A stretch of DNA of 51,335 bases, from NCBI RefSeq assembly GCF_003977755.1, contig NZ_RQWN01000008.1, forward strand, positions 1 through 51,335. The letters are read 5' to 3'. The notes beneath the pieces were generated by a model. It was not told the origin of the DNA. It searched no databases and saw only the letters and a list, made by a program, of their open reading frames with translations. The first letter of the stretch is position 1. The number at the start of each line of letters is the position of its first letter. This DNA is from Haloterrigena salifodinae. GTDB taxonomy: Archaea; Halobacteriota; Halobacteria; Halobacteriales; Natrialbaceae. The translations under genes were made by a program, and so were the position numbers. Below are positions 9,772 to 16,452 of this stretch, one piece after another.

Positions 9772-10257
9772 TCAGAACGGAGCAACTGTCACGGTCATAC
9801 CGATGATTCCGCTCCATTCGATACACGAGAATGCACCGATCCCAACGCGGTCGAGTGCCATCCCGAAGATGGCAGGGAAGAACGCCCCGACCGCAGTGAT
9901 CCCCGCGCCCATCATCTTCTCGCGGCCTTCACGTTTCTTCTCCGACCGGCCTTGGCCGAGGTCCTTGAAGGCCATCGTCCCGCGGAACGCGGCGAGCAGG
10001 AGCAGTAGAACGACCGCAGCACCGAGGCCGAGGCCGATGAGTTCACCGAGGCCGCTCTGACACATCATTCCCGCGGCCTCGCTGGCCTGTGCCATTGCGG
10101 TCCCAACGGTGAGATTTGCTACGACGACGGTCACAACCGCTCGCCGAACGGGGGCCGAGTGCATGATCTCTCGAGTGTTCTGGAACCCTCGGCGTGCCTT
10201 CCGCTGCGTGCTCGTTACCTCTTCGGTCTCGTCGTCTCCGCTATCATCTATTGTCAT
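9772..10257 (-). CDS. VirB2/TrbC-like pilin subunit candidate
   Basis: 161 residues. A basic region is followed by a signal-like hydrophobic helix (AVVTVVVANLTVGTAMAQAS). Two further helices (IGLGLGAAVVLLLLLAAF and MMGAGITAVGAFFPAIFGM) are separated by a short charged loop (GRSEKKREGREK). This two-helix hairpin with a long leader is the layout of VirB2/TrbC major pilins. Two cysteines (MMCQSG and FSCIEW) lie on the outer side of each helix and might form a disulphide. It is the first gene of the operon, facing away from the winged-helix gene at 10373. Function is inferred from topology and position. Confidence 0.7.
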   Translation of the reverse strand: MTIDDSGDDETEEVTSTQRKARRGFQNTREIMHSAPVRRAVVTVVVANLTVGTAMAQASEAAGMMCQSGLGELIGLGLGAAVVLLLLLAAFRGTMAFKDLGQGRSEKKREGREKMMGAGITAVGAFFPAIFGMALDRVGIGAFSCIEWSGIIGMTVTVAPF

Positions 10258-10276
10258 GTACGTATCTTCCTACAAT

Positions 10277-10352
10277 TCTTACGATTATTAATCTTACGAT
10301 TCTTGCTAAAGCATGCGAACAAGTTCGTACTATGGATCTTAACTATCATAGT
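10277..10352. promoter_or_regulatory. divergent promoter/operator between transfer operon and winged-helix gene
   Basis: Two exact copies of TCTTACGATT occur at 10277-10286 and 10292-10301, with 15-bp spacing. They overlap the likely TATA region (TTAATAAT on the minus strand, 10284-10291) of the transfer operon. An inverted repeat ACTATG...CATAGT at 10329-10334/10347-10352 lies in front of the gene at 10373. The arrangement suggests binding by the adjacent winged-helix protein. Confidence 0.5.
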
Positions 10353-10372
10353 GGGCAAATCCGTAGGATAAT

Positions 10373-10621
10373 ATGATGGGAGCTACTGACCTAGAAGACA
10401 TGGAACTCGACGAAATCGACAATACGATCCTCGATATGCTCGCAGAGGGGCGCTGCACGCAAGGCTACATCGTCGATCAAACGGAGATTCCCCGCTACAA
10501 GGTCCATGAGCGGCTCAAGATGTATGGAGTGGCCGGCTACGCGAAGAAATTGCACGACAACACTGCACTCTGGGAACTGATCAACGATCCTCGAGAGGAG
10601 GGGGACGATGACGGCGAATAG
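10373..10621 (+). CDS. small winged-helix protein, likely regulator of the transfer operon
   Basis: 82 residues; ATG 10376 is an equally good start. The core LDEIDNTILDMLAEGRCTQG, then YIVDQTEIPRYKVHERLK and a short wing (NTALWELIND), is a compact winged helix of the kind widespread on haloarchaeal plasmids. It is transcribed away from the VirB/VirD operon across a region with direct and inverted repeats, so it probably represses that operon or itself. Its 3' end overlaps the next gene by 14 bases. Confidence 0.72.
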   Translation: MMGATDLEDMELDEIDNTILDMLAEGRCTQGYIVDQTEIPRYKVHERLKMYGVAGYAKKLHDNTALWELINDPREEGDDDGE

Positions 10622-10853
10622 GGAGAACGACCCGGCTCGAGAGGCCGCGAAAGGACACTTCCAGGCGGTCTGGAACCTACTTCGATTCCTTCCCGGCGGG
10701 TTTGCTCGGCTGTTTGGGCCAGTGATGATCTGGGCAATGGCACGACCGGTCCTGATTGGTCTCGTCGGAACGCCATCGTTCGGCCAGATAACGTTCCTGA
10801 TTTTCTCAGCGTCTTGTTATTGGACTCATCTCCACAGCAAGCGCTTCAAGTAA
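10608..10853 (+). CDS. small two-helix membrane protein
   Basis: 81 residues. After a charged, amphipathic start there are two hydrophobic segments (FGPVMIWAMARPVLIGLVG and FGQITFLIFSASCYW) and a basic end (HSKRFK). It overlaps and is coupled to the winged-helix gene. The position suggests a role in the transfer system, for example as an accessory envelope or immunity protein, but no family is recognised. Confidence 0.6.
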   Translation: MTANRENDPAREAAKGHFQAVWNLLRFLPGGFARLFGPVMIWAMARPVLIGLVGTPSFGQITFLIFSASCYWTHLHSKRFK

Positions 10854-10902
10854 CGACTGGCGGACCGGTTTCTCGAGGAGTAGATTCCGATAGTACCTAT
10901 GA

Positions 10903-11391
10903 GTGTCCGTCGCCCGACTGCTCAAGAACGTTCGGGGCGCGAATGAATCGGACAGATGCAGAAAGATGGGCTCATGGGACGCGTATCCGACTATCTCGAC
11001 GAGGACAGAATCATCTCTGTCCATCCCAAGGACCACGGATTCGCCCGCGTCACTCATTTTCCGTGGGACAGCCCGCCGTGGGGACCGGCGCGCTTTGACA
11101 GGCACGGTAAGGAAGCCATTGAAATCCCGTACGATGTGGTATTGCAGACTGCTATACGCCGTCATGCGGCGCGACCCGTGCGTGCGAACTCGCGCTCGAC
11201 GTTGCTGGGGCTCAGACCTCCCGATATGGGACACCATCAAGCGGCTTCGTCCAGATGCAATCATCGGCCCGCGACGGGGAGACCTAGCAACCGCGATTGA
11301 TGACACCGAAGATGTCTTCCGCACCATCCCGGGCGATAACTCACGTCTCATCGTTGAGCGGGATGAGCCGCCCAACCAGTGGGTGCACTGA
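10903..11391 (+). pseudogene. decayed coding region, several frames
   Basis: No single frame is convincing, but short stretches with haloarchaeal character succeed one another in different frames of the plus strand. They are a Cys-pair segment TYECPSPDCSRTFGARMNRT (about 10896-10955), VSDYLDEDRIISVHPKDHG and THFPWDSPPWG (about 10980-11085), and DAIIGPRRGDLATAIDDTED up to the stop at 11391. This looks like one or two small genes broken by frameshifts. A 204-residue minus-strand reading over the same DNA looks like a shadow. Confidence 0.35.
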
Positions 11392-11464
11392 TTTGCGTTC
11401 CACATAGAAATGCAAGTCATGGCAACAGGTGAAATGCGGAAGTACGTTCACTCCACCTTGCGAA

Positions 11465-11473
11465 CATTTAAAC
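11465..11473 (+). promoter_or_regulatory. TATA box of the zinc-ribbon array
   Basis: CATTTAAAC is centred about 27 bases before the first ATG (11497), the position of an archaeal TATA box for a leaderless transcript. No comparable element precedes the later four genes, so the whole array and the membrane protein are likely one operon. Confidence 0.55.
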
Positions 11474-11496
11474 GAGGTTAGAAACAACGACGGTCT

Positions 11497-11589
11497 ATGG
11501 CGTTATGTCCTAAATGCCGAAGTGAAGCGGAGTCGTCAACGGACCAGAAAGGTAAGCAAACGTGCAGTCGGTGCGGGAGGGAGTTCTGA
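11497..11589 (+). CDS. micro zinc-ribbon protein 1 of 5 (30 aa)
   Basis: 30 residues reading MALCPKC, then a short acidic spacer, then TCSRCGREF. Two CxxC knuckles separated by 17 residues form a minimal one-zinc ribbon. It starts 27 bases after a TATA-like box and its stop overlaps the next start (TGATG). The five neighbouring proteins share the frame MxLCxxC...CxRCG while the spacers differ, so the array arose by duplication and then diverged under selection for the zinc knuckles. Function unknown; such ribbons usually bind nucleic acid or protein. Confidence 0.85.
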   Translation: MALCPKCRSEAESSTDQKGKQTCSRCGREF

Positions 11590-11684
11590 TGGCACTCTGT
11601 TCAAAGTGCCAAGGCGAAGCGGAACTCACGACGGTAGAGTTCGACAAGACGACAAAATGTAGCCGGTGTGGGAATCCGCTCTAA
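11589..11684 (+). CDS. micro zinc-ribbon protein 2 of 5 (31 aa)
   Basis: 31 residues: MALCSKCQGEAE, a spacer with TTVEFDKTT, then KCSRCGNPL. It keeps both CxxC knuckles. Its ATG overlaps the stop of copy 1 by one base, and its stop is two bases before the start of copy 3. Compared with copy 1, the knuckles are conserved while the middle is replaced, so this is not a recent exact duplication. Too short for most gene finders, but the repeated pattern in the right frame and phase supports it. Confidence 0.85.
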   Translation: MALCSKCQGEAELTTVEFDKTTKCSRCGNPL

Positions 11685-11686
11685 CA

Positions 11687-11800
11687 ATGGCGCTCTGCTC
11701 GAAGTGTCTCGATGAGGCCGAGACGGTCTCGCTCCAAGACGGCAAAACGAGTAGAAAGAGCGACAGCAAGCGATGTAGTCGGTGTGGGAAACAGTTGTAA
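11687..11800 (+). CDS. micro zinc-ribbon protein 3 of 5 (37 aa)
   Basis: 37 residues: MALCSKCLDEAE, a longer basic spacer (KTSRKSDSK), then RCSRCGKQL. It has the longest insert of the five and the most positive charge, which could indicate nucleic-acid contact. The stop TAA is followed immediately by the ATG of copy 4. The two CxxC pairs are intact. Confidence 0.85.
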   Translation: MALCSKCLDEAETVSLQDGKTSRKSDSKRCSRCGKQL

Positions 11801-11908
11801 ATGGCTCTGTGCAGGGATTGCTTGGAAGAGGCGAATACGACGACGGCTGCCCTCAGACAGGACCCAGAGCCGAATCGATGCATACGATGTGGTAAAAGGA
11901 TTGACTGA
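11801..11908 (+). CDS. micro zinc-ribbon protein 4 of 5 (35 aa)
   Basis: 35 residues: MALCRDCLEEANTTTAALRQ, then DPEPNRCIRCGKRID. Both CxxC pairs are present, with I replacing S in the CxRC knuckle. It directly abuts copy 3 and is separated by three bases from copy 5. The spacer is unlike those of the other copies. Confidence 0.83.
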   Translation: MALCRDCLEEANTTTAALRQDPEPNRCIRCGKRID

Positions 11909-11911
11909 TTG

Positions 11912-12022
11912 ATGCCACTCTGTTCAGATTGCCGAGACGATGCGGAGTTTCGAATCCGAGCGAACGGAGAAAATGACAGTATTACGAAACGATGTAGTCG
12001 ATGCGGAAAGTGTCTCAGATAG
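11912..12022 (+). CDS. micro zinc-ribbon protein 5 of 5 (36 aa)
   Basis: 36 residues: MPLCSDCRDDAEFRIRANGE, a spacer, then KRCSRCGKCLR. It retains both CxxC pairs and has a fifth cysteine near the end, the only copy with one. Its TAG stop is directly followed by the ATG of the membrane protein (TAGATG), so the two are very likely co-translated. Confidence 0.83.
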   Translation: MPLCSDCRDDAEFRIRANGENDSITKRCSRCGKCLR

Positions 12023-12667
12023 ATGACCGACGACAGGGCCGCCGCTGATGGGACAGAAGCCGCCGTCGAAGAGACTGATACTGAAGCGGACGGCTCTAGC
12101 GAGCAATCTGAAGAAGAACAGTCGGATGAACGGGACGTTATTGCCCCTTCAGACTTCCCGACACTCGAACTAACATTGGAGGAAGCTCGACGGCGATATG
12201 ACGACGAGGAAGCTCGCCGTGACACAGTAGAGAACAAAATAGGCATCGTAGTCACCGTTGATGCCCTCCTCATTTCGTTCGGGGCGCTATTCAATCAGGG
12301 GCTCCACCCGCTGGTTCTTGTTGTGGTTCTGGTTCCGGCGCTGGTGTCCGCCGGTCTCGGGTTACACGCAATTCGTTCTCGTGACTATGAACGACCGGGA
12401 AAGGACATCTGGGACTTCTACAACTACTCTGACTACGACGACGTGGGCGACCAGCGAGAGCAATTGCTTCTCGACTACGTGCGTACGACAGGCAAGAACA
12501 AGGAGAAGAACGACCCCAAATTCGGAGTGTTCAATATCTGTATTAGACTCACGTTCACATCGCTAGCACTCCTACTCGCCACACCAGTAGCAAGCTATTT
12601 TGGACTTTTTGAGTGGATAGGCGAACACGGGATGGGTCTGCTACGCCAAGTCCTGAGTTCCATATGA
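12023..12667 (+). CDS. three-helix membrane protein downstream of zinc-ribbon array
   Basis: 214 residues. Residues 1-45 are a disordered, very acidic leader. A charged helix (LTLEEARRRYDDEEARRDTV) leads into TM1 (73-90) and TM2 (96-117), then a charged cytoplasmic loop with aromatic residues (KDIWDFYNYSDYDD), then TM3 (170-194). A charged helix running into a membrane hairpin with the pattern RY...xxKIGI is reminiscent of small membrane effectors in prokaryotic defence systems (SLATT or Pycsar-type layouts), but I see no diagnostic motif. It abuts the fifth zinc ribbon, so a joint sensor-effector unit is a reasonable hypothesis. Confidence 0.72.
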   Translation: MTDDRAAADGTEAAVEETDTEADGSSEQSEEEQSDERDVIAPSDFPTLELTLEEARRRYDDEEARRDTVENKIGIVVTVDALLISFGALFNQGLHPLVLVVVLVPALVSAGLGLHAIRSRDYERPGKDIWDFYNYSDYDDVGDQREQLLLDYVRTTGKNKEKNDPKFGVFNICIRLTFTSLALLLATPVASYFGLFEWIGEHGMGLLRQVLSSI

Positions 12668-12700
12668 AATGCTCACGTGCTCTGCTTACGGCGACCTAAT

Positions 12701-12750
12701 GCATGGTGTCGAGGTCAAGTTGGTAGCCCAGGGGCTTGACCTCGAAATGC
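12701..12750. terminator. long inverted repeat between convergent genes
   Basis: A perfect 10-bp inverted repeat (CGAGGTCAAG at 12710-12719, CTTGACCTCG at 12735-12744) is flanked by GCAT/ATGC (12701-12704/12747-12750). It sits exactly between the stops of two convergent genes (12667 and 12750), so a shared terminator or RNA-end hairpin is likely. No long T-tract follows. Confidence 0.55.
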
Positions 12751-13253
12751 TACTGATTGCGCGGGTAAAACATGACTGACTCTTCAACCAACTCACCACC
12801 AACTGTTCTGATCCTCATCACTCCCTGAACCGGTTCAGAATAATCTTTACGTCGAGAGCCAGACGCACGGTACTTGAGGTTGAGAACATCGTTTCCCGGA
12901 ACACGTACTTCACTCTCAACTTTCGAAGGTAGGTTTGGCGACCCATTGCCAACAAGCGGTACTTTTATCGAACCTTCGAATCGTTCCAGCTCGAGTTCCT
13001 CTCCGCTTACCTCGAGTGTTCCGTCTGATATCGTCGTTGGCTCTCTGCCAGTGTTTTCTATTCTAATCTTCATTTCGTACCGGGTAATCGAAGTATTTAA
13101 TCGATCATATTCGGCTTTATCTACACTACAAAAGCTAAGACTAGCTCGTTGTGCTCGGTAGTGCTGGACTTGATAGTAACCGATGAGGATGGTGACACTA
13201 GCAAGAAGAAGTGTAAGAGCATCATTCCAATATTCTACCACGTGATCGATCAT
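12750..13253 (-). CDS. membrane-anchored beta-domain protein, unknown
   Basis: 167 residues from the MIDHV start (a longer start at 13271 is possible). One N-terminal transmembrane helix (ALTLLLASVTILIGYYQVQH) is followed by a basic stop-transfer segment and a beta-rich cytoplasmic domain (KIRIENTGREPTTISDGTLE, VRVPGNDVLNLKYR). The pattern with a conserved N-TG between strands resembles Ig-like folds found in many small bacterial and archaeal anchored proteins. It converges on the zinc-ribbon/membrane operon. No partner or function can be assigned. Confidence 0.65.
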   Translation of the reverse strand: MIDHVVEYWNDALTLLLASVTILIGYYQVQHYRAQRASLSFCSVDKAEYDRLNTSITRYEMKIRIENTGREPTTISDGTLEVSGEELELERFEGSIKVPLVGNGSPNLPSKVESEVRVPGNDVLNLKYRASGSRRKDYSEPVQGVMRIRTVGGELVEESVMFYPRNQ

Positions 13254-13467
13254 ACATTGAATGGATAGCAAATCCTCATATCGGTGTCGGTGAGAGTGTT
13301 TCTGGATATCGGGGCGTATTGTTCCATCTATTGAGAGTTCCGTGAAATCGTTCTGATGTGTGCTGTCTACAACATCAAATAGTCTATGAGCTGGACAAAC
13401 CCAACGCCGTATGGCGATTCACCACAGCCCTTCCTTTGCACTTTGACCAGTCAGCACGATGTAATCG

Positions 13468-13725
13468 ATGGCACAGAATACAGGTCGGTCTCTTGTGCCC
13501 CATGTTTGGCTACCACCAGCTGATGAAGAACCAATCGCTGCAGAGGTGCCGCCTCACGAAATTCTCGGTGTCGCCCCGAACGCGAGCGAATCCGAAATCC
13601 GCAATACGTTCCGTGAGAAGGCCAAGGTAGCCCATCCAGATAACAGCGGGAGTACGGCAGAGTTCCGGCGGATCAAGGATGCCTATGAGGCGATGACGAA
13701 CGGTCGGCCGGAGGGTGAACGATGA
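13468..13725 (+). CDS. small J-domain (DnaJ-like) protein
   Basis: 85 residues. Residues 29-78 form a J domain: PHEILGVAPNASESEIRNTF, then KAKVAHPDNSG with the HPD motif at 56-58, then RRIKDAYEAM. HPD stimulates Hsp70 ATPase in true J proteins. The G/F and zinc domains of DnaJ are absent, as in plasmid- or virus-borne J-only proteins that may redirect the host chaperone. Its stop overlaps the next gene in ATGA. Upstream, 13254-13467 shows no clear gene. Confidence 0.8.
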   Translation: MAQNTGRSLVPHVWLPPADEEPIAAEVPPHEILGVAPNASESEIRNTFREKAKVAHPDNSGSTAEFRRIKDAYEAMTNGRPEGER

Positions 13726-13877
13726 CGACGTTCGTTCCGACCAGCGAACTTTATGACATCGAGAGTCGGACGCCCATCGCCCATCCGGCCCATCAAGCGA
13801 CTGATGCCGACGTTCGCCGCGTGCTCGAGCAGCGAGAGATTCGAAGCGACGGCGGTACCGATTCGAGAGGAACGTAG
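13722..13877 (+). CDS. 51-aa hypothetical protein coupled to the J-domain gene
   Basis: 51 residues starting at the ATG that overlaps the J-protein stop by four bases. The sequence (ELYDIESRTPIAHPAHQATD then VRRVLEQREI) has haloarchaeal composition and a short predicted helix. The four-base overlap supports translation. No family recognised. Confidence 0.6.
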   Translation: MTTFVPTSELYDIESRTPIAHPAHQATDADVRRVLEQREIRSDGGTDSRGT

Positions 13878-13899
13878 TGTCTAATAATTTTAAAGATAT

Positions 13900-14352
13900 T
13901 TAGTAAATGCTGTTTTTGGCATATTCCGGATATTCTGCATAGACATCCTCAATTAGATCGGAAAGCACGACATCATTATACTCCTCTTTGATTTCCTCTG
14001 CCATCTGAAGGATTGTCTCTGCTTCTTCTTTCCCTATTTGGTTTTCAACGAATTCTATTCCTTGATTTTGGATAGAATAATCATACTTCACATTATCATT
14101 ACCAATCTCTTCGACAGAGTCCTTTATCATCGATTTCTCAGACATGCTATCAAGTTCCGCATAGAGATCCTTGGAGAAGGGGCCATAATCATAAGGAATA
14201 AAATTAAAACTATCTGATAGGATAGGGTCCTTTCCTTGCTCCTTGAACCGCTGTTGCATCAAGAAGACCATCTTTTGCAATCGAGTTCGGCCTTCTATTG
14301 GCTCCTGCTCACAGGCATACATCAGCGCGAGCGGGAGCATCTTCTTATGCAT
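13900..14352 (-). CDS. YwgA-like protein of the TrmB pair
   Basis: 150 residues. GRTRLQKMVFLMQQRF followed by NFIPYDYGPFSKDLYAELD is the core of the YwgA/phage-associated family, related in outline to the Panacea (SocA) antitoxin domain. A predicted all-helical protein with an acidic tail. It overlaps the 3' end of the TrmB-like gene by eight bases and is co-transcribed with it. AT-richer codon use than the transfer operon marks this pair as a separate arrival. Possible roles are as an antitoxin-like or phage-response protein; neither is shown by a catalytic motif. Confidence 0.68.
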   Translation of the reverse strand: MHKKMLPLALMYACEQEPIEGRTRLQKMVFLMQQRFKEQGKDPILSDSFNFIPYDYGPFSKDLYAELDSMSEKSMIKDSVEEIGNDNVKYDYSIQNQGIEFVENQIGKEEAETILQMAEEIKEEYNDVVLSDLIEDVYAEYPEYAKNSIY

Positions 14353-15106
14353 TAGGAGTCACTTCCGTTGCGTTATCGCGAAGTTCTTTGAACTCCCTAA
14401 TAAAAACACTTGCCATCGTTCTGTCCGTGAAAATCATTCCTGTATCTGACTCCTCCATTTTCATTATCACTTTCTTTTTATCAACTACATAAAACGATTT
14501 GCGGGACATATTGTCGTGTTTGTGGACAGGAAGACCATGTTCTGAGAATTCTTCTATTTTGTTTTGCCTGGCAGTCCATAAAATAATGTTGAGATCAATA
14601 TCGCTACCTGCGTAGCGTTGTAGTTGCCGAAAATCGCTAATATCATACCACCGTGGGTCTGAGTCAACGATTAGAAGGCTTTCCTGAACGTTAGCCAACT
14701 GGTCTCTAATCTCGCCTACAGTTCCAACTTGACCACCTAATACCCAAGCGGGTGTCGATTGTTCTCCTCCGGAGTTTAATTCGTCCGCAGTAACCAGAGT
14801 CTCTTTAGTATTCTCTACAATTTCATTGAAATCATTTTGCTTTTCTTCGATAAGTCGGCCAGGATTTTTCGTTTTGTATATCGCGGGGTTTCGTTCTTGC
14901 TTGTCAATTACGCCCTCTTGATGGAGTTCATTAAGCACGTCATAGATCCGCCCGTGAGGAATTGACGTACGGACAACAATCTCCTGAGCTTCTAGTGGCC
15001 CCTCAGCGACCAGGACTCGATACGCTGTGGCATGATACTGGCCCCATCCCATTATCTCTTGGAGTGGTTCATCGACCTTTTCCAGTGACATCGGCCCTTG
15101 GCTCAT
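14345..15106 (-). CDS. TrmB-family transcriptional regulator
   Basis: 253 residues. The N-terminal winged helix (residues about 15-95) has the TrmB signature: ATAYRVLVAEGPLEAQEIVV, then IPHGRIYDVLNELHQEGVID and an alanine-poor linker helix. The C-terminal part (from about 120) is the phospholipase-D-like sensor half of TrmB-type regulators (SLLIVDSDPRWYDISDF, VVDKKKVIMKM, GMIFTDRTMASVFIREF). In most TrmB proteins this half binds a sugar. It is divergent from a 409-residue gene, and an imperfect palindrome lies between them. Confidence 0.82.
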   Translation of the reverse strand: MSQGPMSLEKVDEPLQEIMGWGQYHATAYRVLVAEGPLEAQEIVVRTSIPHGRIYDVLNELHQEGVIDKQERNPAIYKTKNPGRLIEEKQNDFNEIVENTKETLVTADELNSGGEQSTPAWVLGGQVGTVGEIRDQLANVQESLLIVDSDPRWYDISDFRQLQRYAGSDIDLNIILWTARQNKIEEFSEHGLPVHKHDNMSRKSFYVVDKKKVIMKMEESDTGMIFTDRTMASVFIREFKELRDNATEVTPNA

Positions 15107-15152
15107 ACAACCTCTATTGAGGTTGTCTCACTAAACCTTACTTACCGTATGA

Positions 15153-15180
15153 GTATACACTCCTTCTTGAGTGTTTATAC
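15153..15180. promoter_or_regulatory. imperfect palindrome, likely TrmB operator
   Basis: GTATACACTC (15153-15162) and GAGTGTTTATAC (15169-15180) form an inverted repeat with a two-base insertion. It lies between the divergent TrmB-like gene and the 409-residue gene, about 40 bases from either start. TrmB-family regulators bind palindromes of this kind beside the promoter. Confidence 0.5.
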
Positions 15181-15218
15181 GCAGTTTCATTCCTTTACCA
15201 GCCATCGTATCAGTTGCA

Positions 15219-16448
15219 ATGAGTTCCACAACGAACTCAGGATATGATGAGGCATCGGATGAGCGGCTGATCAACGCGCTTCCCACGCGTGATATTCGCT
15301 ACGGTCTTCAACAGTCAGATATCGATATCGATGAGAACACAGGCCGTGACGAGATTCTGAGGTATCTCAAAAACACGCCTGGAGATGCCGACGAGCTTCG
15401 TCAAGACATCATCACGGGAGCGAAAGAACGTGTCCTCACGGACTGGAGCGGAATGCTCAAGACCATTGAGGGGGCTAAAACGGGTGCCCCAGTTGTCGCT
15501 GAATCCCTAACCCTTCGGAAGGCGTACTATTACGATTCGTTCTTCAATTACACGGACCATACTACGCGTGCGTTTCAGGTCTCCGAAATAGGCGGCATCT
15601 TAGGCGAAATCGCGGATCAGGTGGATTCACCTGCAGTGGCGCGTGAGAAGTTCATCGAGTTCTGTGAAACGGAGAATGAACTCGATCCAGCCTACACCGA
15701 AGCAGCAGATGATATTCCTGCCGCACTCATCAACGACCTCGATGAAGCCTATCGGCCTCGACTCGTTGAATTCGAGAATGGGCGGTATATGTACGTCGAG
15801 TACTGGAAACCGGGGAAAACTCGAAGTGATTTTGACATCCGAACGGGTGACTACGAGAAGATCAACACACTCTATCGCGCAGTACTGCGTATCGACCTCC
15901 AAACTGGGCTAATCGAGACGACTGGCGATGATAGCCAGCAGTCGAACCGCGATCTCGTTGAGAGATTCCTAAGCGAGTTCAATGAATCAACTTCCGTCTC
16001 ACGGATTCACATCCGCGGAGCGGACATCCGCACCACAAAGAGAGACCTCGCTCTTCTCACGACGCTTAATGAGTTCATTGGAGAAGATGCGAAGCTTCGC
16101 TTCACGCGTAATAAAAGTGGCAACGTTGAGTCCGACCCCGCTCACAATGATGCAGAGAAAAAACGGGATTATTCCCGCTCGAACTTCCAAGTCATCATCG
16201 GTCAGCAAGGCGACGAGTGGAGTCTTGTGTATCCCGTTGATCTCGGATACGATGGTGATGATGATGTGTCAGTCGGCGATATTCTCTCAGAAGTTAATGA
16301 GCAGGACAGGTATGATGACGTGAAAGACCTCACGATCACGCTTGACAGCGAGAAAGCCACGTACCGCATCCAGAAGAAAAAGATGTCTCCGAGTACCCGT
16401 CGTGAGGTGTTTGAACTTCTCGCTGACAAACTCAACTGGTCGGCGTAA
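15219..16448 (+). CDS. 409-aa hypothetical protein divergent from TrmB
   Basis: 409 residues from ATG 15219, which follows a non-typical 16-residue extension. No membrane helices and no recognised catalytic motif. The N-terminal third is helical and charged; the centre has RLVEFENGRYMYVEYWKPGK and alternating strands (VLRIDLQTGLIETT); the C-terminus has a regular helix-strand pattern (KDLTITLDSEKATYRIQKKK). The neighbouring TrmB-like regulator and YwgA-like gene suggest that the three belong together, possibly as a stress or defence cassette, but no molecular role is visible. Confidence 0.7.
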   Translation: MSSTTNSGYDEASDERLINALPTRDIRYGLQQSDIDIDENTGRDEILRYLKNTPGDADELRQDIITGAKERVLTDWSGMLKTIEGAKTGAPVVAESLTLRKAYYYDSFFNYTDHTTRAFQVSEIGGILGEIADQVDSPAVAREKFIEFCETENELDPAYTEAADDIPAALINDLDEAYRPRLVEFENGRYMYVEYWKPGKTRSDFDIRTGDYEKINTLYRAVLRIDLQTGLIETTGDDSQQSNRDLVERFLSEFNESTSVSRIHIRGADIRTTKRDLALLTTLNEFIGEDAKLRFTRNKSGNVESDPAHNDAEKKRDYSRSNFQVIIGQQGDEWSLVYPVDLGYDGDDDVSVGDILSEVNEQDRYDDVKDLTITLDSEKATYRIQKKKMSPSTRREVFELLADKLNWSA

Positions 16449-16452
16449 TTCG

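Noticed and set aside
8415-9785. 456-codon minus-strand ORF overlapping the VirB6-like gene
   Set aside because: Arginine-rich and without membrane helices; the alternate frame has signal peptide and helices, so this is a shadow.
10806-11420. 204-codon minus-strand ORF
   Set aside because: Composition is not haloarchaeal protein-like, and better fragments lie on the other strand.
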